From an uncultured Tateyamaria sp. (GTDB lineage: Bacteria; Pseudomonadota; Alphaproteobacteria; Rhodobacterales; Rhodobacteraceae): a DNA stretch of 62,431 nucleotides. The stretch spans positions 1 through 62,431 of the forward strand of contig NZ_CANLAG010000013.1 in NCBI RefSeq assembly GCF_947488715.1, read 5' to 3'. Numbering within the stretch: the stretch's first letter is position 1; every line of letters starts with the position of its first letter. A model generated the notes under the pieces. It worked only from the letters and a program-made list of their open reading frames with translations. It ran no database searches and was not told the DNA's origin. The position numbers and the translations under genes are program-made. Of this stretch, positions 20,525-29,052 are shown piece by piece.

Positions 20525-21085
20525 ATGACGGATGAAACAGACGCAATCTTGTCCCTGCTGCCCGCCCGCCTCAAGGAGGCACGGCGCGCGCAGGGTCTGT
20601 CGCTGGACGCGGTGGCCAAGCTGTCCGGTGTGAGCCGGTCCATGGTCAGCCAGATCGAGCGCGGCGAATCCTCGCCCACCATCGCGACGCTGTGGAACCT
20701 GACCCGCGCCTTGCAGGTGGATTTCGCGGGCCTACTGGACGAGGCCGCGGTTGAACGGATCGAGGTGCTGCGCACGGGTGATGTGCCGAACATCGAGAAC
20801 CGGGGCGCGGGCTGCACCATCCGCATTCTCAGCCCGCCCGAAGATGCCGGGCGGCACGAGGTGTACGAGCTGCGGTTTATCGCTGGCGGCGCGCTGGACA
20901 GCCAACCCCACAGGCGCGGCGCGCGCGAGCATCTGACCGTGATCGAAGGCGCCTTGCAGGTCCAAAGCGGTGCGGCATCCGAGACCATAGGACCCGGTGA
21001 CACCGCACGATACGCGGCGGATGTCGCGCACCGGATTGCGGCCGATGCACCTGCGCGGGCGTTTCTGGTGGTACAGGACGCATAA
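20525..21085 (+). CDS. XRE-cupin transcriptional regulator
   Basis: 186 residues. An HTH_3 domain occupies about 15-70, with AVAKLSGVSRSMVSQIERGE as turn and recognition helix. A cupin domain occupies about 110-185, including EHLTVIEGALQVQSG and GDTARYAADVAHRI. Such regulators usually bind a small ligand in the cupin barrel. The start at MTDETD is taken because homology begins there. Immediately followed by kbl-tdh on the same strand, with dyads between, so it probably controls threonine/glycine catabolism. Confidence 0.9.
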   Translation: MTDETDAILSLLPARLKEARRAQGLSLDAVAKLSGVSRSMVSQIERGESSPTIATLWNLTRALQVDFAGLLDEAAVERIEVLRTGDVPNIENRGAGCTIRILSPPEDAGRHEVYELRFIAGGALDSQPHRRGAREHLTVIEGALQVQSGAASETIGPGDTARYAADVAHRIAADAPARAFLVVQDA

Positions 21086-21105
21086 ATCCGATTTCACGGA
21101 TTTTT
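21084..21105 (+). terminator. Weak intrinsic terminator after the XRE-cupin gene
   Basis: AAATCCG (21084-21090) pairs with CGGATTT (21097-21103), continuing into TT. The stem begins in the stop codon. Low GC makes it weak; attenuation rather than full stop is possible. Confidence 0.45.
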
Positions 21106-21117
21106 GTCCGATATTAT

Positions 21118-21132
21118 GAAATCCTGTATTTC
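21118..21132. promoter_or_regulatory. Candidate operator upstream of kbl
   Basis: GAAAT-CCTGT-ATTTC, a 5-5-5 dyad 48 bases before the kbl ATG, within an AT-rich stretch that also repeats TCCGA at 21107, 21131-ish (reverse) and 21151-ish. Suitable for the adjacent XRE-cupin regulator; unproven. Confidence 0.4.
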
Positions 21133-21179
21133 GGAATCTTATCCGACATGTTAGATACTCCGATCGAAGGAGCCCTGAC

Positions 21180-22364
21180 ATGACCCAAGCGTTTTTGACC
21201 GATGTTGCCGACACCCTCGCCCGGATCGAGGCCGATGGGATGATGAAACGCGAGCGCATGATCACCTCGCCCCAGGGCGGGCGGATCGATGTGGGTGACC
21301 GCGCGGTTCTGAACCTGTGTGCGAACAATTACCTCGGGTTGGCGGATCACCCCGATCTGGTGGCGGCGGCGCGCGGTGCGATGGACAGCCACGGGTTTGG
21401 CATGGCGAGCGTGCGGTTCATCTGCGGGACGCAGGACCTGCACCGCGAACTGGAGCAACGGCTGGCGCGGTTTCTGGGCAAGGACGATTCGATCCTCTTT
21501 GCCGCGTGTTTTGATGCGAATGGTGGGCTGTTCGAGCCGCTGTTCGGCCCCGAGGATGCGATTGTATCGGACGCGCTGAACCATGCGTCGATCATTGATG
21601 GCATCCGGCTGTGCAAGGCCAAGCGGTACCGCTATGCCAACTCCGATATGGCCGATCTGGAGGGGCAATTGCAGCTGGCCCGCGACGAGGGCGCGCGGCA
21701 TGTGGTGATTGCGACGGACGGAGTTTTCTCCATGGATGGTTATCTGGCAAAGCTGCCTGAAATCAATGCGTTGGCGCAGAAATACGACGCACTTGTGATG
21801 GTGGATGATTGTCACGCCACGGGGTTCATGGGGCCGAAGGGCGCGGGCACCCCGGCCCACGCGGGTGTCGAGGTTGATCTGCTGACGGGCACGCTGGGCA
21901 AGGCGCTGGGCGGATCCATTGGCGGCTATATCGCGGGGCCGCAGCCCGTGATCGACCTGCTGCGCCAGCGCGCGCGGCCGTATCTTTTTTCCAACTCCTT
22001 GCCGCCCGCGATTGTGGCGGCGGGGATCGAGGCGATCCGGCTGGTCGAAGAGGGCGACGCCCTGCGTGCGCAGCTGTTCGACAACGCCGCCTATTGGCGT
22101 GCCGGGCTGACCGCGCTGGGGTTTGAACTGCTGCCCGGTGAGCATCCGATCATCCCCGTCATGCTGGGTGAGGCGCAGCTGGCGCAGGACATGGCCGCGC
22201 GGCTGTTTGACGAGGGTGTATATGTGTCCGGGTTCTTCTTTCCCGTGGTGCCGCGCGGGCAGGCGCGGATCAGGACGCAGATGAATGCGGCACTGACCCG
22301 TGCGGATCTGGACCGGGGGCTGGCGGCGTTCGAGACGGTCGGCACCGCGCTGGGGGTGATCTGA
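21180..22364 (+). CDS. kbl: Glycine C-acetyltransferase (2-amino-3-ketobutyrate CoA ligase)
   Basis: 394 residues. PLP enzyme that splits 2-amino-3-oxobutanoate with CoA into glycine and acetyl-CoA, the second step of threonine catabolism. The PLP Lys is in [28 protein letters not shown] supplies the cofactor Asp-x-x-His, and [13 protein letters not shown] and [12 protein letters not shown] are typical of Kbl. AAGGAG precedes the start. Stop and tdh start overlap as TGATG. Confidence 0.97.
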   Translation: MTQAFLTDVADTLARIEADGMMKRERMITSPQGGRIDVGDRAVLNLCANNYLGLADHPDLVAAARGAMDSHGFGMASVRFICGTQDLHRELEQRLARFLGKDDSILFAACFDANGGLFEPLFGPEDAIVSDALNHASIIDGIRLCKAKRYRYANSDMADLEGQLQLARDEGARHVVIATDGVFSMDGYLAKLPEINALAQKYDALVMVDDCHATGFMGPKGAGTPAHAGVEVDLLTGTLGKALGGSIGGYIAGPQPVIDLLRQRARPYLFSNSLPPAIVAAGIEAIRLVEEGDALRAQLFDNAAYWRAGLTALGFELLPGEHPIIPVMLGEAQLAQDMAARLFDEGVYVSGFFFPVVPRGQARIRTQMNAALTRADLDRGLAAFETVGTALGVI

Positions 22365-23401
22365 TGCGGAACACGATGCTCGCGCTTGAGAAGACCCACG
22401 CACGCGAGGGGCTGTGGCAGGTGACGGCTCCGGTGCCGGAGATCGGCCCGGATGATGTGCTGATCCGGGTTAACAAGACCGGGATTTGCGGCACCGATAT
22501 TCACATCTGGAACTGGGACGATTGGGCAGCCGATACCGTGCCGACACCGATGATCACCGGGCACGAGTTTGCCGGGGAGATCGTTGAAACAGGCTCAAAC
22601 GTTGAGGGTTTGGCGTTGGGGCAGCGCTGTTCCGGCGAGGGGCATTTGATCGGCAAGACATCGCGCCAGAGCCGTGCGGGCAAGTTTCATCTGGACCCCG
22701 CCACGCGGGGGATCGGGGTGAATGAGCAGGGGGCCTTTGCTGAATACCTGCGCCTGCCTGCGTTCAACGTGGTGCCGTTGCCTGATGAGATCAGCGACGA
22801 TATTGGCGCCATTCTGGACCCGCTGGGCAATGCGGTGCACACCGCCTTATCCTTTGATTTGATTGGAGAAGACGTGCTGATCACTGGGGCCGGGCCCATC
22901 GGGATCATGGCGGCGGCTGTGGCCCGGCATGTGGGTGCGCGCAATGTGGTGATCACGGATATCAACCCGGATCGTCTGGCGTTGGCAGCGCGTGTGGCGG
23001 ACGTTGTGCCGGTCAATGTGGCCCAGGAAAACCTGGCCGATGTGATTCCGTGGCTGAAGATGACGCAAGGCTTTGACGTGGGTCTGGAGATGTCGGGCAA
23101 TCAGGCCGCGCTGGATCAGATGGTCGAGGCGATGACCATGGGCGGGCGCATCGCGATGCTGGGGATTCCGCCGGGCAAGTCGCCGGTGGACTGGAGCCGG
23201 ATCGTGTTCAAGGCGATCACGATCAAGGGCGTCTATGGCCGCGAGATTTTCGAGACCTGGTACAAGATGATCGCGATGTTGCAGAACGGGCTGGATGTGT
23301 CCGGTGTCATCACGCACAGGTTCAAGGCGTCGGAGTTCGAGGCCGGATTCGCCGCGATGAAATCGGGGTCGTCGGGCAAGGTTGTGCTGGATTGGACCTG
23401 A
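22364..23401 (+). CDS. tdh: L-threonine 3-dehydrogenase
   Basis: 345 residues, zinc-dependent MDR family. Oxidises threonine to 2-amino-3-oxobutanoate, the substrate of Kbl. Catalytic zinc ligands are present: [12 protein letters not shown] (Cys) and TGHEFAG (His-Glu). The NAD fold has [13 protein letters not shown]. Odd point: the structural-zinc lobe, where E. coli Tdh has four Cys, reads [18 protein letters not shown] with none left (Gly, Ser, Ser, Asp at those positions). The enzyme is otherwise full-length and coupled to kbl. Confidence 0.96.
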   Translation: MRNTMLALEKTHAREGLWQVTAPVPEIGPDDVLIRVNKTGICGTDIHIWNWDDWAADTVPTPMITGHEFAGEIVETGSNVEGLALGQRCSGEGHLIGKTSRQSRAGKFHLDPATRGIGVNEQGAFAEYLRLPAFNVVPLPDEISDDIGAILDPLGNAVHTALSFDLIGEDVLITGAGPIGIMAAAVARHVGARNVVITDINPDRLALAARVADVVPVNVAQENLADVIPWLKMTQGFDVGLEMSGNQAALDQMVEAMTMGGRIAMLGIPPGKSPVDWSRIVFKAITIKGVYGREIFETWYKMIAMLQNGLDVSGVITHRFKASEFEAGFAAMKSGSSGKVVLDWT

Positions 23402-23637
23402 AGGGCGTGCGGTGCGTTAACCATGATCTTGCGCCGTAGGTGCGGGGCTGATCGTGCGTGGAAGTGTGCAGTTTGGCCGGGAAACTGTGCAGTTTTGATG
23501 CCGTATCCGGCGGGTGTTTCACGTCGATTTGGCGAAAACGTACAGTTTCGACCTGAAACCGCACGTTTTGCGAGCAGACGTCATAAATCACTGATTCTAA
23601 AGGTTAATCCGCGGCGGTATGTCGCGGATTGTTCGCG
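23402..23637. other. Convergent intergenic region with repeated CAGTTT motifs
   Basis: No gene seen. GT(G/A)CAGTTT occurs at 23466, 23487 and 23540. CAGTTT (23469-23474) and AAACTG (23482-23487) form a hairpin; AAAACGT (23535-23541) pairs with ACGTTTT (23563-23569). Near 23611-23633 an AATCCGCG/CGCGGATT hairpin may end the phosphatase transcript. Confidence 0.4.
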
Positions 23638-24366
23638 CTAGGGAAGGAGCGGCACGCGCCCCTCTGCCGTCAGGGTCCAGACCTTGCCCCCTTCGAACAC
23701 GGCGGCGGTCAACGGCTTGCCATAGCCTGCGCCGGTGTCGAGGTTCACGCGGTTGCCGTAGTGCGTCGCCGCATCGACGGGCGTGTGGCCGTGCACGATC
23801 AGTTTGGGGTGCGGCCCGGTGTGATCGTGGAATTCCTTGCGGATCCAGAGCAGGTCTTCTTCGGTCTGGTCCTTGATCGCGACGCCGGGGCGGATGCCAG
23901 CGTGCACGAACATCAGGTCGCCGCGCACATGGGTCATCCGCAGATCACGGAGAAAGCTGAGGTGGCTGGCGGGAACGGCGGCCAGCGCGTCGGCCTGCAC
24001 ATCCTGTTCGCGCCTGCGCCCGCCCGCGTCGACGCCGTAGGACGCGAGTGTCGTGTCACCGCCAAGGCGCGGATGCAGCCAATACAGCTCGACCATCATG
24101 TAGGGGTCGTGGCGCAGCGGGTCGGACATGAACCAGTCGAACATGCGGTCATGGTTGCCCCTGAGGAACGTCCAGTTGCGCCCCGCATCGCGCCCGTCGA
24201 TCAGCGTATCGATCACCGCGCGGCTGTCGGGGCCGCGGTCGGTGTAGTCGCCGAGAAAGACGACCTCCGCACCCGTCCCGCCATCGGTCTGGATCAGGTC
24301 CAGCACACGGTCCAGTTCGGCCTTTTGGCCGTGGATGTCGCCAATGGCATAGAGGGGGCTGGGCAT
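23638..24366 (-). CDS. PPP-family serine/threonine protein phosphatase
   Basis: 242 residues. The calcineurin-like metallophosphatase motifs are complete and in order: GDIHG, GDYTDRGPDS, RGNHD, a later FVHAG and VHGHTP. Metal ligands (Asp, His, Asp, Asn, His, His) are all present. The small size and GDYTDRGP rather than GDFVDRG-type spacing match bacterial PrpA/lambda-phosphatase-like enzymes acting on phosphoproteins. The partner kinase is not in the window. The next gene on the same strand, 40 bases upstream, is a sulfotransferase. Confidence 0.9.
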   Translation of the reverse strand: MPSPLYAIGDIHGQKAELDRVLDLIQTDGGTGAEVVFLGDYTDRGPDSRAVIDTLIDGRDAGRNWTFLRGNHDRMFDWFMSDPLRHDPYMMVELYWLHPRLGGDTTLASYGVDAGGRRREQDVQADALAAVPASHLSFLRDLRMTHVRGDLMFVHAGIRPGVAIKDQTEEDLLWIRKEFHDHTGPHPKLIVHGHTPVDAATHYGNRVNLDTGAGYGKPLTAAVFEGGKVWTLTAEGRVPLLP

Positions 24367-24406
24367 AGGGGTACTCGGTTCTGGCTGCGGATGGGTAGGC
24401 AGACGC

Positions 24407-25162
24407 TTAGGCGAAATCGCCGCCTTTGGCGAGGACGTCGGCCCGGTAGCGCGCGGTCCAATTGTCGCTGGTGGCGTCGGCGAGTTTGCGGGTTGGGGGT
24501 GTGATGTCGTCCGCGATGTCCTGGTCGAGGCCCAGGTGGATGAGGATCATGCGCAGAGAAGTCTGCGGGTCGTCGACGAGCGTTTCGTAGGTGAGGGACC
24601 ATGGCGTGATCCCGTGCGTCGAGAACCAGTTCAGCCAAGTGCGGTCAGACGCGGTAAAGGCGTTGATCTGAGCGGTGATGGCCTCCGCATCGTATCCGTC
24701 ATCGCGGCTGGGCGTGATCCGTTCGAGGTCGGTGCCGTCAGCATTGCCGTGCCAGAGCCCGGTCTGTTCGGCGCGCAGGACCGAGATGGCCTGGGCCAGC
24801 TTGTCCGTGCGGCGGAGCCAGATGTAGCGGGTGGGTCCAAACGCGGCCTCGATCCGCTGGGGGTCGGTCGGGCCGTATTGCGCCAGCTTGTCCATAAGGA
24901 AAGCGCGGCTGTGATCCTGAAGGCGGATGCCGGTCAGACCGTGGGTGCCGGTCCCGTGCACGGCGGAGATTATGTCGGCGAGGGGAGCGTTATCCGGGAG
25001 GTCCATTCCACGGGCCCAACTGGAGATGTCGGGCCGGTGGAAATAGCTTTGTGGTGCACCTGCGACGCCCGTGGCGGCCAGCATTCCGCACAACATGGTG
25101 CTGCCTGAACGCGGGCTTGTGCACAGCATGTATGTGCGGGGTGCGGCCTGTAGGGTGCGCAT
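24407..25162 (-). CDS. Stf0-type sulfotransferase
   Basis: 251 residues. The PAPS phosphate-binding loop CTSPRSGSTMLCGMLAATG near residue 14 and the downstream RYIWLRRTDKLAQAISVLRA segment are characteristic of Stf0 sulfotransferases (trehalose 2-sulfotransferase fold). The latter binds the 3'-phosphate. A late YETLVDDP is a general sulfotransferase trait. The acceptor is unknown. The ATG used lies inside one arm of an inverted repeat (25151-25160); an internal Met at residue 12 would also leave the domain intact. Confidence 0.85.
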   Translation of the reverse strand: MRTLQAAPRTYMLCTSPRSGSTMLCGMLAATGVAGAPQSYFHRPDISSWARGMDLPDNAPLADIISAVHGTGTHGLTGIRLQDHSRAFLMDKLAQYGPTDPQRIEAAFGPTRYIWLRRTDKLAQAISVLRAEQTGLWHGNADGTDLERITPSRDDGYDAEAITAQINAFTASDRTWLNWFSTHGITPWSLTYETLVDDPQTSLRMILIHLGLDQDIADDITPPTRKLADATSDNWTARYRADVLAKGGDFA

Positions 25163-25208
25163 TTACTGCGCACCTTTCGCTAGTGATGTGCCGCGAGGGC
25201 GCACCCTA
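25151..25208. repeat. Inverted repeat across the serA-sulfotransferase junction
   Basis: TAGGGTGCGC (25151-25160) and GCGCACCCTA (25199-25208) are perfect 10-bp arms. TGCGCACC (25166-25173) can also pair with the first arm as a shorter hairpin. One arm covers the sulfotransferase start codons and the other the last serA codon and its stop. Confidence 0.65.
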
Positions 25209-26798
25209 TGCCACATCGAATTCCAGCGGTTTGACCTGCGTGAACTGGCCTGTGCCTTCGAGCGTTTTGAGCACGTCCGCCGGGATCGGGTTGTCGACAT
25301 AGAGAAGCGCGATGGCCTCGCCCCCGACGGCGGCACGGCCCAGGGTAAAGTTCGCGATGTTGACGCCGTTGTGGCCCATAGTGTTGCCCAAGAGGCCGAT
25401 GATGCCCGGCACGTCCTCGTTCGTGGTGTAGAGCATGTGCGCGCCGATCTCGGCGTCGATGTTGATGCCCTTGATCTGGATAAAGCGCGGTTTGCCGTCC
25501 GAGAACACGGTGCCTGCGACCGACCGTTCGCGTTTGTCGGTCACAACTGTCACCTTGATATAGCCGTCGAAGGCACCGGATTTGTCCTGATTGGTGGTCG
25601 AGATCTGGATGCCGCGTTCCTTGGCGATGACGGGGGCGGAGACCATGTTTACGTCCGGGTTGGCGCGTTTCATGATGCCCGCGACCACGCCGCAGTTCAG
25701 CGCCTCGAGGTTCATTTCGGACACGACGCCGTCATAGAGGATGTTGATCGCCGTGATCGGCTCGTCCGTCATCTGGCCGATAAAGCTGCCCAGGTGGCCG
25801 GCGAGCTTGACCCAGGGGCCCATGACCTTGGCCTCTTCGGCCGTGACGGAGGGCATGTTGAGGGCGTTTTCGACCGCACCGGTGAGCAGGTAGTTGGCCA
25901 TCTGCTCGGCCACTTGCAGGGCGACGTTTTCCTGCGCCTCGGTGGTGGCGGCGCCCAGGTGGGGTGTGACAACCACGTTGGGCAGGTTGAAGAGCGCGTT
26001 TTCCTTGGCGGGTTCTTCGGCGAAGACGTCAAAGGCGGCACCGGCGACGTGGCCGGATTTGAGTGCTTCGGCAAGTGCTGCTTCGTCCACGAGGCCGCCG
26101 CGGGCGCAGTTGATGATGCGCACACCGGGTTTCATCATCGCGATGCGTTCGGCGGTGATCATGTTGGCGGTCTGTTCGGTCTTGGGGACGTGCAGGGTGA
26201 TGAAGTCGGCGCGCTTGATCAGGTCGTCGAGTTCGACCTTTTCCACGCCCATCTTGTCGGCCTTTTCCTCGCCCAGGAAGGGGTCAAAGGCCAGCACTTT
26301 CATCTTGAGGCCGCGGGCGCGGTCGCAGACGATGCCGCCGATATTGCCCGCACCGATGACGCCCAGCGTCTTGCCGGTCAATTCGGTGCCCATGAACTTG
26401 GACTTTTCCCACTTGCCCGCGTGGGTGGAGGAGGAGGCCTCGGGGATTTGGCGGGCGACGGCGAACATCATGGCGATGGCGTGTTCGGCGGTGGTGATCA
26501 TATTGCCGAAGGGCGTATTCATGACGATCACGCCTTTTTTGCTGGCGGCGTCCTTGTCGATGTTGTCGGTGCCGATGCCTGCGCGGCCGATGACCTTGAG
26601 GTTGGTGGCGTTCTTGAGGATCGTCGGGGTCACGCGTGTGGCGGAACGGATGGCGAGGCCGTCATATTGGCCGATTACTTCGGCCAGCTTGTCCTTGTCC
26701 TTGCCAAGATCGGGTTCGAAGTCGACCTCGATGCCGCGGTCGCGGAAGATCTGAACGGCGGCTTCGGAGAGTTTGTCGGAGATGAGTACTTTGGGCAT
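25206..26798 (-). CDS. serA: D-3-phosphoglycerate dehydrogenase
   Basis: 530 residues, the long (type I) form. First step of serine synthesis, oxidising 3-phosphoglycerate. NAD-binding motif GVIGAGNIGGIVCDRA, catalytic Arg in INCARGGLVDE, Glu in DVFAEEP and His in TPHLGAATTEA are present. The extra allosteric substrate-binding domain (about 320-450) and a C-terminal ACT domain starting near MLYTTNEDVPGIIG suggest serine feedback control. It follows serC on the same strand with a palindromic element between. Confidence 0.97.
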   Translation of the reverse strand: MPKVLISDKLSEAAVQIFRDRGIEVDFEPDLGKDKDKLAEVIGQYDGLAIRSATRVTPTILKNATNLKVIGRAGIGTDNIDKDAASKKGVIVMNTPFGNMITTAEHAIAMMFAVARQIPEASSSTHAGKWEKSKFMGTELTGKTLGVIGAGNIGGIVCDRARGLKMKVLAFDPFLGEEKADKMGVEKVELDDLIKRADFITLHVPKTEQTANMITAERIAMMKPGVRIINCARGGLVDEAALAEALKSGHVAGAAFDVFAEEPAKENALFNLPNVVVTPHLGAATTEAQENVALQVAEQMANYLLTGAVENALNMPSVTAEEAKVMGPWVKLAGHLGSFIGQMTDEPITAINILYDGVVSEMNLEALNCGVVAGIMKRANPDVNMVSAPVIAKERGIQISTTNQDKSGAFDGYIKVTVVTDKRERSVAGTVFSDGKPRFIQIKGINIDAEIGAHMLYTTNEDVPGIIGLLGNTMGHNGVNIANFTLGRAAVGGEAIALLYVDNPIPADVLKTLEGTGQFTQVKPLEFDVA

Positions 26799-26816
26799 TT
26801 TCTTGTCCTTGCGGGT

Positions 26817-26874
26817 GGCGGGGTGAACCCCGCCCTACGGATGAAAAGAGGGGTAGGGCGGGCTTCAGCCCGCC
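26817..26874. repeat. Paired hairpin element between serC and serA
   Basis: GGCGGGGT-GA-ACCCCGCC (26817-26834) and GGCGGGCT-TC-AGCCCGCC (26857-26874) are two hairpins in mirror order, joined by CTAC and GTAG. Outer arms CGCCCTAC/GTAGGGCG pair too. The second hairpin covers the serC stop codon (26865-26867). Confidence 0.7.
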
Positions 26875-28007
26875 GCGATTTCGGCCTCGAAGGCGTGGGC
26901 GAGCCAGGGGAGCATCGCCTGGATGTCCGATGTTTCCACCGTCCCGCCGCACCAGATGCGCAGGCCCGGAGGGGCGTCGCGGTAGGCGCCGATGTCGAGC
27001 GCCACGTTTTCATCCGCGAGCCGTTTGGCCACGGCCTTGGCGAATGCCGCGCCGTCGGTGATCCGGTCGTCGGTAAACTTGAGGCAGACGGATGTTGTAG
27101 ACCGTGTCGCAGGATCAACGGCGAGGTTGTCGATCCAGTCGTGCGCGTCGCAGAAATCCCAGATCGCCTGCGCATTGGCATCTGCACGGGCGATGAGGCC
27201 CTTGAGCCCGCCCACGTTGCGCGCCCAGTTCAGCGAGAACAGGTAATCCTCAACCGCCAGCATCGAGGGCGTGTTGATCGTTTCGCCGACAAAGATCCCT
27301 TCGATCAGCTTGCCGCCCTTGGTCAGGCGGAAGATTTTGGGCAGGGGCCATGCGGGCGTGTAGTTTTCCAGCCGTTCCACCGCGCGGGGCGACAGGATCA
27401 GCATGCCGTGCGCCGCCTCGCCGCCCAGCACCTTTTGCCAGCTGAAGGTCGTCACATCCAGCTTGTCCCAGGGCAAGTCCATGGCAAAGGCGGCAGAGGT
27501 CGCATCGCAGAGCGTCAGCCCTGCGCGGTCGGCGGGGATCGCGTCGCCGTTTGCCATGCGCACGCCGGAGGTGGTGCCGTTCCAGGTAAAGCAGACATCG
27601 TTGTCGTAGTTCAGGGCGGCCATATCCACGATCTCGCCATAGGCGGCGGTGTGGACGGTGTGTTCGATTTTCAGCTGTTTGGCCACGTCGGTGACCCAGC
27701 CTGCGCCAAAGCTTTCCCAGGCGACCATGTCGGCGTGGCGTTCGCCCAAGAGCGACCACATCGCCATCTCATAGGCGCCGGTGTCGGAGGCGGGCACAAT
27801 GCCGATGCGGTAGTCGGCGGGCACGCCGAGGATGTCGCGGGTGTCTTCGATGGCCTGCTTGAGCTTGGCCTTGCCCACAGCCGCACGGTGCGAGCGGCCA
27901 AGGGGCGCATCAGCCAGAGCGGTCAGATTGTGGGTGGGGGGTTTGGCACAGGGGCCAGAGGAAAAACGCGGATTGGCCGGCCGCGTCGCCGGTTGTGTCA
28001 TAGCCAT
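26865..28007 (-). CDS. serC: Phosphoserine aminotransferase
   Basis: 380 residues. PLP enzyme converting 3-phosphohydroxypyruvate plus glutamate to phosphoserine. The N-terminal [13 protein letters not shown] is typical of the alphaproteobacterial SerC branch, with [14 protein letters not shown] and the PLP Lys in [16 protein letters not shown]. The start MAMTQP has AAGGA eight bases upstream. An open frame upstream overlaps the structured leader and is not used. The last codons are shared with an intergenic hairpin. Confidence 0.95.
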   Translation of the reverse strand: MAMTQPATRPANPRFSSGPCAKPPTHNLTALADAPLGRSHRAAVGKAKLKQAIEDTRDILGVPADYRIGIVPASDTGAYEMAMWSLLGERHADMVAWESFGAGWVTDVAKQLKIEHTVHTAAYGEIVDMAALNYDNDVCFTWNGTTSGVRMANGDAIPADRAGLTLCDATSAAFAMDLPWDKLDVTTFSWQKVLGGEAAHGMLILSPRAVERLENYTPAWPLPKIFRLTKGGKLIEGIFVGETINTPSMLAVEDYLFSLNWARNVGGLKGLIARADANAQAIWDFCDAHDWIDNLAVDPATRSTTSVCLKFTDDRITDGAAFAKAVAKRLADENVALDIGAYRDAPPGLRIWCGGTVETSDIQAMLPWLAHAFEAEIAAG

Positions 28008-28090
28008 GTCTGCTATCCTTACAGATAATCGCCCTTCGTTGGGGAAGGGTGTCCCACCGCCGGATGTATGGAGGTTGGTGGGGTGGTGCA
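28008..28090 (-). ncRNA. Candidate serC-type RNA leader
   Basis: Two closely spaced hairpins lie just before serC. CCCTTC (28032-28037) pairs with GAAGGG (28044-28049), and CCCACC (28053-28058) pairs with GGTGGG (28077-28082). A published RNA motif of alphaproteobacteria, named serC, consists of two adjacent hairpins upstream of serC-serA operons. The position and layout fit; I have not compared it with the covariance model. Confidence 0.55.
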
Positions 28091-28166
28091 ACCGGGAAAG
28101 CAGAGCTATAGCGCCGCTTGAACATTAAATTGCGACATCTGCGTCGCCTATCGGAAACGACACCAT

Positions 28167-29045
28167 ATGTTTGTTTGCACGCTTTTGACCGACCCGTCGA
28201 ACCCGGCGCTGGACCCCGCATTGATCGACAACCTGCGCAATGCGTGGGGCGGTGGCGATGTGCAGTGGTTGGCTGTGGATGAGGCAGCGGCCTTTGCGCT
28301 GGAGCGCGTTCCGGACAATCAGTGGGAGGTTTGGTCGGACCTGCAGGCGCTGGGCGTTGATTTGGTGGTTTTGCCCGCCGAAGGGCGGCGCAAAAAGATG
28401 CTGTTGGCGGATATGGACAGCACGATGATCCAGCAGGAGTGCATCGATGAGCTGGCCGATGTCGCCGGAGTGGGCGCGCGGGTCAAGGACATCACGGCGC
28501 GGGCCATGAACGGCGAGCTGGATTTCGAGGCGGCCATTCGTGAGCGGGTTGGATTGCTCGCCGATTTGCCGGAGGCGGTGATTGGGCAGGTGCTGGAGAC
28601 GCGGATCACCTTGATGCCCGGTGGCCCTGCCTTGTTGGCGACGATGAAGGCGCATGGTGCCTATGCGGCGTTGGTGTCGGGCGGTTTCACCGCCTTTACC
28701 GCGGCTGTTGCGGCCAAGCTGGGGTTTGATGAGAACCGGGCCAACACGTTGGTGACCGACAATGGTGTTTTGACCGGTGAGGTGGGCGTGCCGATCCTGG
28801 GTCAGCAGGCCAAGGTGGATGCCTTGGAAGAGATCACGGCGCGCCTTGGGATTGCGCAGGCGGATGTTCTGGCCGTGGGGGACGGGGCCAATGATCTGGG
28901 CATGTTGGGTCGCGCAGGCATGGGCGTTGCGCTGCATGCCAAGCCTGCGGTTGCGGCGCAGTGTGATGTGCGTGTGAACTTTGGTGACCTGACGGCGCTG
29001 TTGTATTTGCAGGGCTATGCCAAGTCCGAGTTTGTGACGCCCTAG
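28167..29045 (+). CDS. serB: Phosphoserine phosphatase
   Basis: 292 residues. HAD-family enzyme giving serine from phosphoserine. Motif I LLADMDSTMIQQE holds the nucleophilic Asp, followed by VSGGFTAFT and the metal site AVGDGANDLGML. The N-terminal ~85 residues are a regulatory extension as in longer SerB proteins. It is divergent from serC-serA, so all three pathway genes share one intergenic control region of 159 bases. Confidence 0.97.
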   Translation: MFVCTLLTDPSNPALDPALIDNLRNAWGGGDVQWLAVDEAAAFALERVPDNQWEVWSDLQALGVDLVVLPAEGRRKKMLLADMDSTMIQQECIDELADVAGVGARVKDITARAMNGELDFEAAIRERVGLLADLPEAVIGQVLETRITLMPGGPALLATMKAHGAYAALVSGGFTAFTAAVAAKLGFDENRANTLVTDNGVLTGEVGVPILGQQAKVDALEEITARLGIAQADVLAVGDGANDLGMLGRAGMGVALHAKPAVAAQCDVRVNFGDLTALLYLQGYAKSEFVTP

Positions 29046-29052
29046 CGCGCCG

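Noticed and set aside
25071..28028. Very long open frame opposite serA and serC
   Set aside because: It spans two clear genes and the gap between them on the other strand; composition (His/Asp/Gly-rich) is that of a reverse-strand artefact.
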